This document shows, one piece after another, positions 1 through 7,685 of a DNA stretch of 64,000 nt. The position numbers and the translations under genes were made by a program. This stretch comes from CAVWTN01 sp963757945 (GTDB lineage: Bacteria; Vulcanimicrobiota; Vulcanimicrobiia; Vulcanimicrobiales; Vulcanimicrobiaceae), in NCBI GenBank assembly GCA_963757945.1, contig CAVWTN010000002.1, forward strand, positions 620,001-684,000. The letters run 5' to 3'. The notes under the pieces were generated by a model, which was not told the origin of the DNA, made no database searches, and was given only the letters and a program-made list of their open reading frames with translations. The number at the start of each line of letters is the position of its first letter. Positions within the stretch are counted from its first letter, which is position 1.

Positions 1-1881
1 GAAGGCTTCACCGCCTGGATGCGCGCCCAGGAGCGCACGCTCGTCACCGACACGACGTTCCGCGACGCGCACCAATCGCTGTTGGCGACGCGCTTCCGCA
101 CGCAGGACATGATCGCGATCGCCCCGATCTACGCGCGCGATCTGCCGAACCTCTTCTCGCTCGAATGTTGGGGCGGCGCTACGTTCGACGTGGCGATGCG
201 CTTCCTGAAAGAGGACCCGTGGGGCCGGCTCACCGCGCTGCGCGAGGCGGTTCCCAACATCCTGCTGCAGATGCTCTTGCGCGGCGCGAACGCCGTCGGC
301 TACAAGAACTATCCGGACAACGCGGTCCGCCACTTCATCGCGCAGGCGGCCGATGCCGGCGTCGATCTCTTCCGCGTCTTCGATTCATTGAACTGGATCG
401 AGAACATGCGCGTCTCGATCGATGCGATTCGCGAGAGCGGGAAACTCTGCGAAGCGGCGATTTGCTACAGCGGCGACATCGACGATCCCAAGCGGCCGAA
501 GTACAACTTGCGCTACTATGTCGACCTCGCGAAGCAGCTCGAAAAAGCCGGCGCGCACATTCTCGGGATCAAGGATATGGCCGGCGTGTGCCGGCCGTAC
601 GCCGCACGCAAGCTCGTCGAAGCCTTGCGTCAAGAGATCGGGATCCCGATCCACTTCCACACGCACGATACGAGCGGAAACGCGGGAGCGAGCGTGCTCG
701 CCGCCGTCGAAGCGGGCTGCGATGCGGTCGACGGCGCGCTCGACGCGATGAGCGGGTTCACCTCGCAGCCGAACCTCGGCTCGCTCGTGGCCGCGCTCGA
801 ACATACCCCGCGCTCGACGCAACTCGACCGCGAAGCGCTGATGCGGATTTCGACCTATTGGGGCGAGGTGCGCAAGCAGTACGCCGCCTTCGAGAGCGAG
901 ATGCGTTCGGGATCCTCGGACGTCTACGTCCACGAGATGCCCGGCGGCCAATACACGAATCTGCAAGAGCAAGCGAAGGCGCTGGGCATCGCGGACCGCT
1001 GGCCCGATGTCGTGAAAACGTATCACGACGTCAGCATGCTCTTCGGCGACATCATCAAGGTCACGCCGACCTCGAAAGTCGTCGGGGACATGTCGATCTA
1101 CATGCTCACGAGCGGGATCACTCCGGCGGACGTCGCCGACCCGGCCAAGGATATTTCGTTTCCGGCCTCGGTCGTCGAGCTGTTCGCGGGCGAGCTCGGC
1201 CAGACGCCCGGCGGATTCCCCGTCGCGTTACAGCGCAAGGTCCTGCGCGGGCGCTTGCCCTTGAACGGCAGGCCCGGCGAAACGCTGCCGCCCGCGAATC
1301 TGGAGCTGGAGCGCGCGAACGTCGAAAAAGCGATCGAACGCAAGGTCAACGAACGCGATCTCGCCTCCTACTTGATGTACCCGGACGTCTTCGTGACGTA
1401 TGCGAAGCACGCGAACACCTACGGCGACGTCAGCCTCCTCCCGACCGACGTCTTCTTCTACGGGATGGCCCCGGGGCAAGAGATCTCGCTCGAGATCGAG
1501 CGCGGCAAGACGCTGATCGTCCGCTATATCGCCACGAGCGAACCGGACGGCGAGGGGCGCCGCAAGGTCTTCTTCGAGATGAACGGCCAGCCGCGCATGG
1601 TATCGGTCGACGATCGCAGGCTCGGCGACAAGCGCGTCGTGCGTCAGAAGGCCGATCCGGCCGATCCCACGCAGATCGGCGCACCGATGCCGGGGCTCGT
1701 CGTCCGCCTGTCCGTCGAAGAAGGGCAGGCCGTCGAGGCCGGCACGGCACTCCTCACGATCGAGGCGATGAAGATGCAGACCGTCCTCTACGCGGAGCGG
1801 CGCGGCGTCGTACGCCGCGTCCTCGCGACGCCGGGGACGCACATCGAGGCGCAGGACCTGCTCCTCACCGTGCAGAGCTAG
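1..1881 (+). CDS. pyc: Pyruvate carboxylase, C-terminal half (cut by window edge)
   Basis: Carboxyltransferase and biotin-carrier part of pyruvate carboxylase, which makes oxaloacetate from pyruvate in the cytoplasm (anaplerosis). The reading frame is open from base 1, and the first residues (EGFTAWMRAQER before TDTTFRDAHQS) match the linker of single-chain enzymes, so the biotin carboxylase half lies outside the window; an ATG at 19 is internal. Visible signatures are the metal-site TDTTFRDAHQS, the GIKDMAG lysine (carbamylated in the family), HFHTHDTSGN, and near the end EAMKMQT, whose lysine (codon 1771-1773) is biotinylated. Family length is about 1150 residues and 626 are visible. A two-subunit OadA/PycB form is less likely because of the in-frame upstream sequence. 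Confidence 0.95.
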   Translation, partial: EGFTAWMRAQERTLVTDTTFRDAHQSLLATRFRTQDMIAIAPIYARDLPNLFSLECWGGATFDVAMRFLKEDPWGRLTALREAVPNILLQMLLRGANAVGYKNYPDNAVRHFIAQAADAGVDLFRVFDSLNWIENMRVSIDAIRESGKLCEAAICYSGDIDDPKRPKYNLRYYVDLAKQLEKAGAHILGIKDMAGVCRPYAARKLVEALRQEIGIPIHFHTHDTSGNAGASVLAAVEAGCDAVDGALDAMSGFTSQPNLGSLVAALEHTPRSTQLDREALMRISTYWGEVRKQYAAFESEMRSGSSDVYVHEMPGGQYTNLQEQAKALGIADRWPDVVKTYHDVSMLFGDIIKVTPTSKVVGDMSIYMLTSGITPADVADPAKDISFPASVVELFAGELGQTPGGFPVALQRKVLRGRLPLNGRPGETLPPANLELERANVEKAIERKVNERDLASYLMYPDVFVTYAKHANTYGDVSLLPTDVFFYGMAPGQEISLEIERGKTLIVRYIATSEPDGEGRRKVFFEMNGQPRMVSVDDRRLGDKRVVRQKADPADPTQIGAPMPGLVVRLSVEEGQAVEAGTALLTIEAMKMQTVLYAERRGVVRRVLATPGTHIEAQDLLLTVQS

Positions 1882-1884
1882 CGC

Positions 1885-3861
1885 CTAGCGCGCCTCGTCG
1901 ATCGCCTTCAGCGAACTCTGGTTTTCGAGCGCCGAGAGGTCGCCGAGTTCGTTGTGTCCGAGGAAGCGTCCGCGCGCGACGCGCCGCATCACCTTCTGAT
2001 TGCGCGTCTTGGGCAGTTCGTCGACGAAACGGATCGCTTTCGGCCGCAGCGACTTACCCATCGTCGCGTCGATGATGCCCATCAAGCGCGCACGCAGCGC
2101 ATCGCCTTCCAGCTCGCGCGAACGCGCCACGACCAAGCAGACGACGACGTCGCCCTTGATCTCGTCGGGGACCGCGATCGCGGCCGCCTCCGTGACGTCG
2201 GGATCCGAGACGAGCGCGCTCTCGAACTCGGCCGGCCCCACGCGTTTGCCCGCGACGTTGATCGTGTCGTCGCTGCGCCCGCGAATGTACCAGAAGTCTT
2301 GCCCGCCCGCCGTCTCGATCTGCGCCCAGTCACCATGGACCCAGACGCCCTCGAAACGGTCCCAGTACGTCGCGAGGAAACGCGCGTCGTCGCGCGTGTC
2401 CGGCGAGTCCCAAAAGCTCTGCGTCATGCCGACGAACGGCTCGCGCACGACGAGTTCGCCCACGTCGCCGCGCACCGGATTCCCGGCGCTATCGAACACG
2501 TCGGCGACCATCCCGGGGCACGGCCCATGGAAACAGTTCGGCACGAGCGGCAGCGTGGGGAGCGTGCCCAGAATGCCGCCGCCGATCTCGGTTCCGCCCG
2601 AGTAATTGATGATCGGGCTGCGTCCGCCGCCGACGACGTTGAGGAACCAGAGGTAGGGTTCCGTATTCCACGGCTCGCCCGAACTCGCCAAGATGCGCAG
2701 CGCGGAAAGATCGTGTTTGCGCGGGTGTTCGTCGCCGTGCGACATCAACGAACGAATCGCCGTCGGCGCGATGCCGAGATGCGTGACGCGATGCCGCGAG
2801 CACACGTCCCAAAGCCGATCGGGCGCCGGATAGTCCGGCGTCCCGTCGTACAGCACGATCGAGGCGCCTAGGCCCAGCGCGCCGAGCACGAGGAACGGGC
2901 CCATCATCCAGCCCATGTCGGTGAACCAGAGCATCCGCTCGCCCGGCCGCACGTCCATGCACAAATGCTGGTCGAACATGACCTTCAGCGGGAAGCCGCC
3001 ATGGACGTGCATCGCGCCCTTCGGTTTGCCGGTGCTGCCGGAGGTGTAGAGCAGCAAGAACGGATCGTTCGCGGAGGTGCGTTCGTACTCGCAGGCATTC
3101 GATTGCGCGTGCACGAGCTCGCGCCAGTCGTGGTCGCGCGCCGCGTCCATCGCCGCCACGCGGCTGCCGCGCCGCAGCACGACGACGTGTTCGACGGTCG
3201 GCGCGAGTTCCAGCGCCCGGTCGACGGCGGCCTTCATGTCGACGAGCTTGCCGCGGCGCGAGCTCGAATCCGCGGTCAAGAGCACCTTCGCGCGCGCATC
3301 GGCGAGCCGCGCCGCCAGCGCCTGCTCGCCGTAACCGGAGAACGCCGGTACGGCGATCGCGCCGATGTAGCCGATCGCGAGCAGCCCGATCGCCGCCTCC
3401 GGCACGAGCGGCATGAAGATTCCGACGCGATCGCCCTTGCCGACGCCGAGCGAACGCAACGCGTTCGCGAGCCGAGCGACCTCGTCGCGCAATTCCGCGA
3501 ACGTGAAGCGGCGCACGACGCCGTCCTCGCCTTCGGCGACGAGCGCCTCGTCACGACCGCGACCGAGCGCGATATGGCGATCCAAACAATTCGCGGGCGC
3601 GTTGAGCAAGCCGCCGCCGAACCACGTGGCGAACGGCTTGCCGCGCGAGAGGTCCAACAGCGTATCGTACGGGCGGTCCCAGTGCAAACCGAGAGCGGCG
3701 ACGATCTCACGGTGGAACGGGCGCACGTCGGCTGCGGTCGCGGCCTGCAACTCGGCGTACGTAGTCACGCCTAAACGCGGCAAGAAGGCAGTGAAATTCG
3801 ACTGCGCGATCGCCGCGTCGCTGGGATGCCAGATCGCTCCGGGATTCGCAAAACTCGTCAT
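1885..3861 (-). CDS. AMP-forming acyl-CoA synthetase (acetate/acetoacetate-CoA ligase type)
   Basis: Activates a short carboxylic acid to its CoA thioester through an acyl-adenylate. The 658-residue protein has an ACAS-type N-terminus, the AMP-binding P-loop YTSGSTGKPKGA at about 272-283, a YSGGTEIGGG motif A5 and a C-terminal lid with PKTRNQKVMRR, whose lysine (about 623) is the position acetylated in acetyl-CoA synthetases. The SGGTE rather than QTETG motif resembles acetoacetyl-CoA synthetases, so I leave the substrate open. It converges on pyc with 3 bases between stops. Start is an ATG with only a weak purine-rich stretch upstream. Confidence 0.85.
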   Translation of the reverse strand: MTSFANPGAIWHPSDAAIAQSNFTAFLPRLGVTTYAELQAATAADVRPFHREIVAALGLHWDRPYDTLLDLSRGKPFATWFGGGLLNAPANCLDRHIALGRGRDEALVAEGEDGVVRRFTFAELRDEVARLANALRSLGVGKGDRVGIFMPLVPEAAIGLLAIGYIGAIAVPAFSGYGEQALAARLADARAKVLLTADSSSRRGKLVDMKAAVDRALELAPTVEHVVVLRRGSRVAAMDAARDHDWRELVHAQSNACEYERTSANDPFLLLYTSGSTGKPKGAMHVHGGFPLKVMFDQHLCMDVRPGERMLWFTDMGWMMGPFLVLGALGLGASIVLYDGTPDYPAPDRLWDVCSRHRVTHLGIAPTAIRSLMSHGDEHPRKHDLSALRILASSGEPWNTEPYLWFLNVVGGGRSPIINYSGGTEIGGGILGTLPTLPLVPNCFHGPCPGMVADVFDSAGNPVRGDVGELVVREPFVGMTQSFWDSPDTRDDARFLATYWDRFEGVWVHGDWAQIETAGGQDFWYIRGRSDDTINVAGKRVGPAEFESALVSDPDVTEAAAIAVPDEIKGDVVVCLVVARSRELEGDALRARLMGIIDATMGKSLRPKAIRFVDELPKTRNQKVMRRVARGRFLGHNELGDLSALENQSSLKAIDEAR

Positions 3862-4051
3862 GCGCGGCCATTCGCCTCACGCCCGGCCGGACTCTCTCGA
3901 AAACGAACAGACTGCGGACGAGCCAAAAACCGGGACTTTTGGCGGGAACACTGGGACCTGAAACGAATCGGCCTGGGACCTCGTTCAGAGGTTACGATGC
4001 CGGCACGCGTACGTGTGCCGCCATACTTTTGTGGAAAGGAGGACTCATCGA

Positions 4052-4339
4052 ATGAATAAGTTCATTGCAGCGCTCGTCGCGGCAGCGTTCCTCGCAACGG
4101 GCTCGGCCATGGCCGATACCGCCAAGACCACGACCGCGAAGCCCGCGGTCACGAAGAAGGTCACCGCGAAGAAGGTCACCGCCAAGAAAGTCACGGCGAA
4201 GCCGGCCGTCAAGGCAGCCCACAAGACCGCCAAGACCGAAGCCAAGAAGACCGTCAAGGTCGCAACGACCAAGAAAGTCACGCCGAAGAAGGCCGTCAAG
4301 CCGGCCGCCAAGGCGACGAAGGCCCCCGTAAAAAAGTAG
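4052..4339 (+). CDS. Secreted Lys/Ala/Thr-rich repeat protein
   Basis: A 95-residue protein of unknown role. An N-terminal signal peptide (MNKFIAALVAAAFLATG, predicted cleavage after SAMA near residue 21) leads into a mature part made almost only of Lys, Ala, Val, Thr and Pro, with repeats of the type KKVTAKK. The start is chosen by a near-perfect Shine-Dalgarno AAAGGAGG at 4035-4042, nine bases before the ATG. A strong terminator follows, so the gene is probably monocistronic. Composition resembles histone H1-like tails, but the signal peptide argues for the periplasm or outside, where a polycation could bind LPS, acidic polysaccharide or DNA. That role is inference. Confidence 0.75.
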   Translation: MNKFIAALVAAAFLATGSAMADTAKTTTAKPAVTKKVTAKKVTAKKVTAKPAVKAAHKTAKTEAKKTVKVATTKKVTPKKAVKPAAKATKAPVKK

Positions 4340-4378
4340 TTTCCCGGAATCTTTCACCGGCATCATCCTCTCCATAAC

Positions 4379-4416
4379 GCGGCGCGATCGGCAACGATCG
4401 CGCCGCTTGCCTTTTA
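4379..4416 (+). terminator. Rho-independent terminator after the Lys-rich gene
   Basis: An 11-bp perfect stem (GCGGCGCGATC at 4379-4389 pairing with 4396-4406) with a 6-base loop, followed by TTGCCTTTTA. It sits 40 bases after the stop of the secreted Lys-rich gene and in the right orientation. Confidence 0.8.
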
Positions 4417-4450
4417 GGCGGCCCGAAAAAGAGCCGTTTTCCGCGGCGGC

Positions 4451-4975
4451 GTGGAAGAGCGGCGAGTGAACGGCGGCTCGGACGACAGCGAACTCAACCC
4501 CATCGTTGCCCTCGCGCAGAAGCTGCGGGCGCGGCAGGACATCAGCGCGGCGATCGATTCGGCCACGCCCGCACCGGCTGCAGCGGCGGCCGACGCGCGC
4601 GCGCAACTCGACGCGTTCGCCTTGGCGCTGGCGGTCGGCTCGAAGCGCCTCAATTCCGTCCTGGGGCGCGACGGCGTCACGTTCGTGCGGCTCGAGAGGC
4701 CCCTGCGCGTCCGCCTGCGTTTCCGCGGGAAGCGGGTGAGCCTGGATCTCGACGACGCGCGGCAGCTCGTCATCGTCGCGGGCGAGGGCCTCGACGGAGA
4801 ATACCAGTTCGATACCGGCGCCGAGACGCCGGCGTTGATCAACCTTTCGAAGCTTTCGACGGAACCCGGCTACGGCGAGGCGCTCACGCCGAACCGATTG
4901 CTCAAGAAGATCGCCGAGGAGGCCGAACTGCCCCGCCCGCCGAGCCTCGAGGGCCTGGGCCCGCTGCAGTTTTAA
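4451..4975 (+). CDS. Hypothetical protein, Ala-rich, 174 aa
   Basis: I do not recognise this protein. It has no signal peptide, membrane segment or clear enzymatic motif. An Ala-rich stretch (about 35-60) precedes a more structured region with alternating charged and hydrophobic residues (LRVRLRFRGKRVSLDLDD) that may form beta strands. Start is a GTG at 4451; an in-frame GTG at 4466 is equally possible, neither having a strong Shine-Dalgarno. The 3' end overlaps the convergent endonuclease III gene by 74 bases, in that enzyme's low-complexity tail. Confidence 0.5.
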   Translation: MEERRVNGGSDDSELNPIVALAQKLRARQDISAAIDSATPAPAAAAADARAQLDAFALALAVGSKRLNSVLGRDGVTFVRLERPLRVRLRFRGKRVSLDLDDARQLVIVAGEGLDGEYQFDTGAETPALINLSKLSTEPGYGEALTPNRLLKKIAEEAELPRPPSLEGLGPLQF

Positions 4976-5723
4976 CCACCTTCGCGCGTGCTTTCGCGCG
5001 GCGCGCACCGAGCGCGCGCGCCACGAGCGGAGCGCTCGGGCAGAGTTCGCGAACGGGGCAACGGTCGCACAGCGGGGTCGGCGCCTTGCAGATCTCGCGG
5101 CCGTGCAGGATCAGCCAGTGGTGCGCGAAGCGCAGCTTCTCGCTCGGCACGAGTTTGACGACGTCGTCTTCAACGCCGCGCGGCGTCGTCGCGAGCGTCA
5201 GTCCCAGCCTGTGCGCGACGCGAAAGACGTGCGTATCGACCGCGAAGGCGGCCTCCTCGAACGCGACGGAGAGCACCACGTTCGCGGTCTTGCGGCCCAC
5301 GCCGGGCAAGCTCTCGAGCGCTTCGCGATCGGCGGGCACCTCGCCGCCGTAGCGCTCGACGAGCGCTCGCGCCGCGTTGACGATGTTCTTCGCCTTCATC
5401 CGGAAGAAGCCGCAGGATTTGATGAGTTCCTCAACGTCGCCGAGCTCGGCGCTCGCGAGCGCCTGGGGCGTCGGGTACTTTGCGAACAGGAACGGAGTCG
5501 TCAGATTGACGCGCGCGTCCGTGCACTGCGCGCTGAGGATCACGGCGACCAGTAGCGTGAACGGAGAATCGTATTCGAGCGCCGTGACGGCCGCGGGATA
5601 CGCGCGCTCGAGCTGCGCGAGTTCCTGCAGCGCGACGGCTCGCGTAACTTTCTTCTTGGGAAACGGGATCGGTTCCACGCTCTCTCCTAACTCCGGCGGC
5701 GCGGGATGAGATTCAAGGCGCAC
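4902..5723 (-). CDS. nth: Endonuclease III (DNA glycosylase/AP lyase)
   Basis: Base-excision repair enzyme for oxidised pyrimidines. The HhH-GPD fold is clear: LPGVGRKTANV gives the catalytic Lys (residue 145), VDTHVFRV the catalytic Asp (163), and CKAPTPLCDRCPVRELC is the 4Fe-4S loop C-x6-C-x2-C-x5-C (212-228). The E. coli enzyme has 211 residues. This one has about 25 extra N-terminal residues and a 40-residue Arg/Pro/Gly-rich C-terminal tail that is probably disordered. A second HhH-GPD glycosylase (mutY) lies 1 kb away; the Lys here and the Tyr there tell them apart. Confidence 0.95.
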   Translation of the reverse strand: MRLESHPAPPELGESVEPIPFPKKKVTRAVALQELAQLERAYPAAVTALEYDSPFTLLVAVILSAQCTDARVNLTTPFLFAKYPTPQALASAELGDVEELIKSCGFFRMKAKNIVNAARALVERYGGEVPADREALESLPGVGRKTANVVLSVAFEEAAFAVDTHVFRVAHRLGLTLATTPRGVEDDVVKLVPSEKLRFAHHWLILHGREICKAPTPLCDRCPVRELCPSAPLVARALGARRAKARAKVVKTAAGPGPRGSAGGAVRPPRRSS

Positions 5724-5782
5724 GGCGGGTCACCGTCGTAGCAACGCACTACCCGTCATCATCAAGCAAAGGACAGCTTTCC

Positions 5783-6733
5783 GTGCGCCGATCGCTCATC
5801 AAAATCGCGGCCGCTTTCTGCGCCGCCGCTCTCCTGGCTCCGGCGGCCTTCTGTGCTCCCGCCGCGGCCGCAGGCCCCCCGCCCGTCGCGGTCATGAACT
5901 TCAGCACGAAGGGCCTCACCTCGGATTGGTGGGGGAACTTCGAGCCGGGGATCGCGATCTCCGACCTCCTCTCCGATCAGCTCGTCAACAGCGGCAAGTT
6001 CCGCGTCGTCGACCGCAAGAACCTCGACTCGACGCTCTCCGAACACAACCTCGCGAAGGCCGGCGAAATCTCTCCGGCGACCGCGATCCAAAGCGGGCGC
6101 CTGACCGGCGCGCGCTACCTGATCTCCGGAAACGTCCTGCAGTTCGACAAGACCGGCAGCAGCGGCGGGGCCGTCGGAGGCTTCATCGGCGGGTTCGCCG
6201 GCGCGGCGGTCGGCTCGGTTCGCTCCGACCGCGTCACGCTGCGCGTTGCGGTGCGCGTCGTCGACGCGCTCACGGGCGAGATCGTGCAATCGATCTCCGA
6301 CGAGCAGACGAAGAGCGCGGTCTCACTCGGCGGCGGCGGATACTCGGGCTGGACCGCGGGCTCGTATTCGAACTCGTCGTTCACGAGCTCGACGATGGGC
6401 CAGCTGATCAACTCCGTCGCGCAAGACATCGCCTCGAAGATCGATCCGGCGAAGTTCGCGAGCGCACCGGCCGGCCCGACGCTCAGCGGACGCATCCTCG
6501 CCGTCGACGGGAGCGACGTCACCCTGAACATCGGCGCCGCGAAGGGCGTCACCGTCGGCCAGTACTTCGACGTCGTGAAAGTTCGCCAGTTCAAGGACCC
6601 CGACTCCGGCAAGATCCTGACCTCGAAGCTGCCGGTCGCGAAGATCCAGATCACCTCCGTCAACGACGATACGAGCGTCGGAACGAAGATCTCGGGGACG
6701 CCCGCCGCGGGCGAAAGCGTGACCTCCGAATAG
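5783..6733 (+). CDS. CsgG/HfaB-like secreted protein
   Basis: A 316-residue exported protein with a signal peptide (hydrophobic to about residue 30, AAAAG cleavage region). The following VAVMNFSTKG, SDLLSDQLVNSGKFRVVDR and ARYLISGNVLQFD segments are the pattern of the CsgG family, which in E. coli forms the curli secretion pore. A Gly/Ala hinge GGAVGGFIGGFAGAAVGS (about 129-147) and RVVDALTGEIV follow, then a C-terminal SH3-like segment (AAKGVTVGQYFDVVK). No lipobox cysteine is obvious and no curli subunit genes lie nearby, so it is more likely a member of the broad CsgG-like group. GTG start with AAAGGA at 5766-5771. Confidence 0.75.
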   Translation: MRRSLIKIAAAFCAAALLAPAAFCAPAAAAGPPPVAVMNFSTKGLTSDWWGNFEPGIAISDLLSDQLVNSGKFRVVDRKNLDSTLSEHNLAKAGEISPATAIQSGRLTGARYLISGNVLQFDKTGSSGGAVGGFIGGFAGAAVGSVRSDRVTLRVAVRVVDALTGEIVQSISDEQTKSAVSLGGGGYSGWTAGSYSNSSFTSSTMGQLINSVAQDIASKIDPAKFASAPAGPTLSGRILAVDGSDVTLNIGAAKGVTVGQYFDVVKVRQFKDPDSGKILTSKLPVAKIQITSVNDDTSVGTKISGTPAAGESVTSE

Positions 6734-6743
6734 GAGCCCGCTC

Positions 6744-7685
6744 TCAGGCCAGCCGCACGCCCTCGCTCGAACGAACGACGAGGCCGTCGCGGACGAGATC
6801 GTCGATGATCCCAAGGAGCTCGCCGGGCGCACGCCCGGCGAGTTCCGGCACTTCGGGGCCGAGCGCGAGCAATGAGATCGATTGCTGCGCGGGGAGCGCG
6901 CGCAGCCGGTCGATCAGGCGTCCGCGCGCGTAGCGGCGCGTCTGCTCGAACGGCAGGCGCTCTCCCGGAGGTCGCGGGCGGCCGAAGCGGCGCGCGAGTG
7001 CGGCGATCTCCGCGGCGTCGAGCGGCGCTGCGGCGCACTCGCGCTGCAGCGGGCAGAGCGGGCACTTCGGGGCCCGCGCGGTGCAGATCGTCGCGCCGAG
7101 ATCCATCAGCGCACCGTTCCAATCGTGTCCGCGGCCAGGCTCGAGCGTCGCTTGCGCGGTGCGCTCGAGTTCGCGTGCGCTCGCGCGCGGCGGGAGTTCG
7201 ACCCCGAAATGCACGCGGTGGATCACGCGCCGCACGTTCGTATCGACGGCGGCGGTATCGCAATCGAAGCCGAACGCGCGGATCGCGCTGGCCGTGTACG
7301 GCCCGATCCCCGGCAAGGCGCGCAGCGCCGCCTCATCGCGCGGCAGCTCCCCCGCATATTGCTCGCAGACCGCTTGCGCGAGCGCGTGCAGGCGAACCGC
7401 GCGCGAGTTGTAACCCAGGCCCCGCCATGCCCGCACGACGTCCGCGCGCGGCGCGGCGGCAAGCTCGCGCAACGCCGGCCAAGCCGCGACGAACCGCTCG
7501 AACGGCGCGATGACGCGCTCGACCTGCGTCTGCTGCAGCATGAACTCGCTGACGAGCGTCAGGTAAGGGTCGCGCCGCCGCCGCCACGGGAGCTCGTGGC
7601 GACCGCCGCGCTCGTACCAGGCGAGCAGCGCCGCATTGAGCGCCGCTACGCGCCCGGGGTCCGGGGTCTCCGCGGGCGAGTTCAG
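6744..7685 (-). CDS. mutY: A/G-specific adenine glycosylase MutY, apparent CTG start
   Basis: Removes adenine mispaired with 8-oxoguanine. Signatures are SEFMLQQTQV with catalytic Glu (47), LPGIGPYTAS with Tyr (130) where endonuclease III has Lys, VDTNVRRV with Asp (148), and the 4Fe-4S loop CTARAPKCPLCPLQREC (201-217). After this only about 95 residues follow, ending in a winged-helix-like segment; the Nudix-like 8-oxoG-sensing domain of E. coli MutY is not recognisable. No ATG, GTG or TTG gives a sensible N-terminus: the nearest upstream one would overlap the MocR gene by 250 bases. A CTG at 7685-7683 overlaps the MocR stop as CTGA and gives 313 residues, so I use it. Confidence 0.85.
   Translation of the reverse strand: MNSPAETPDPGRVAALNAALLAWYERGGRHELPWRRRRDPYLTLVSEFMLQQTQVERVIAPFERFVAAWPALRELAAAPRADVVRAWRGLGYNSRAVRLHALAQAVCEQYAGELPRDEAALRALPGIGPYTASAIRAFGFDCDTAAVDTNVRRVIHRVHFGVELPPRASARELERTAQATLEPGRGHDWNGALMDLGATICTARAPKCPLCPLQRECAAAPLDAAEIAALARRFGRPRPPGERLPFEQTRRYARGRLIDRLRALPAQQSISLLALGPEVPELAGRAPGELLGIIDDLVRDGLVVRSSEGVRLA

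Noticed and set aside
4902..4975. Possible frameshift or truncation at the nth/hypothetical overlap
   Set aside because: Both frames end cleanly; the overlap only touches the low-complexity tail of endonuclease III.
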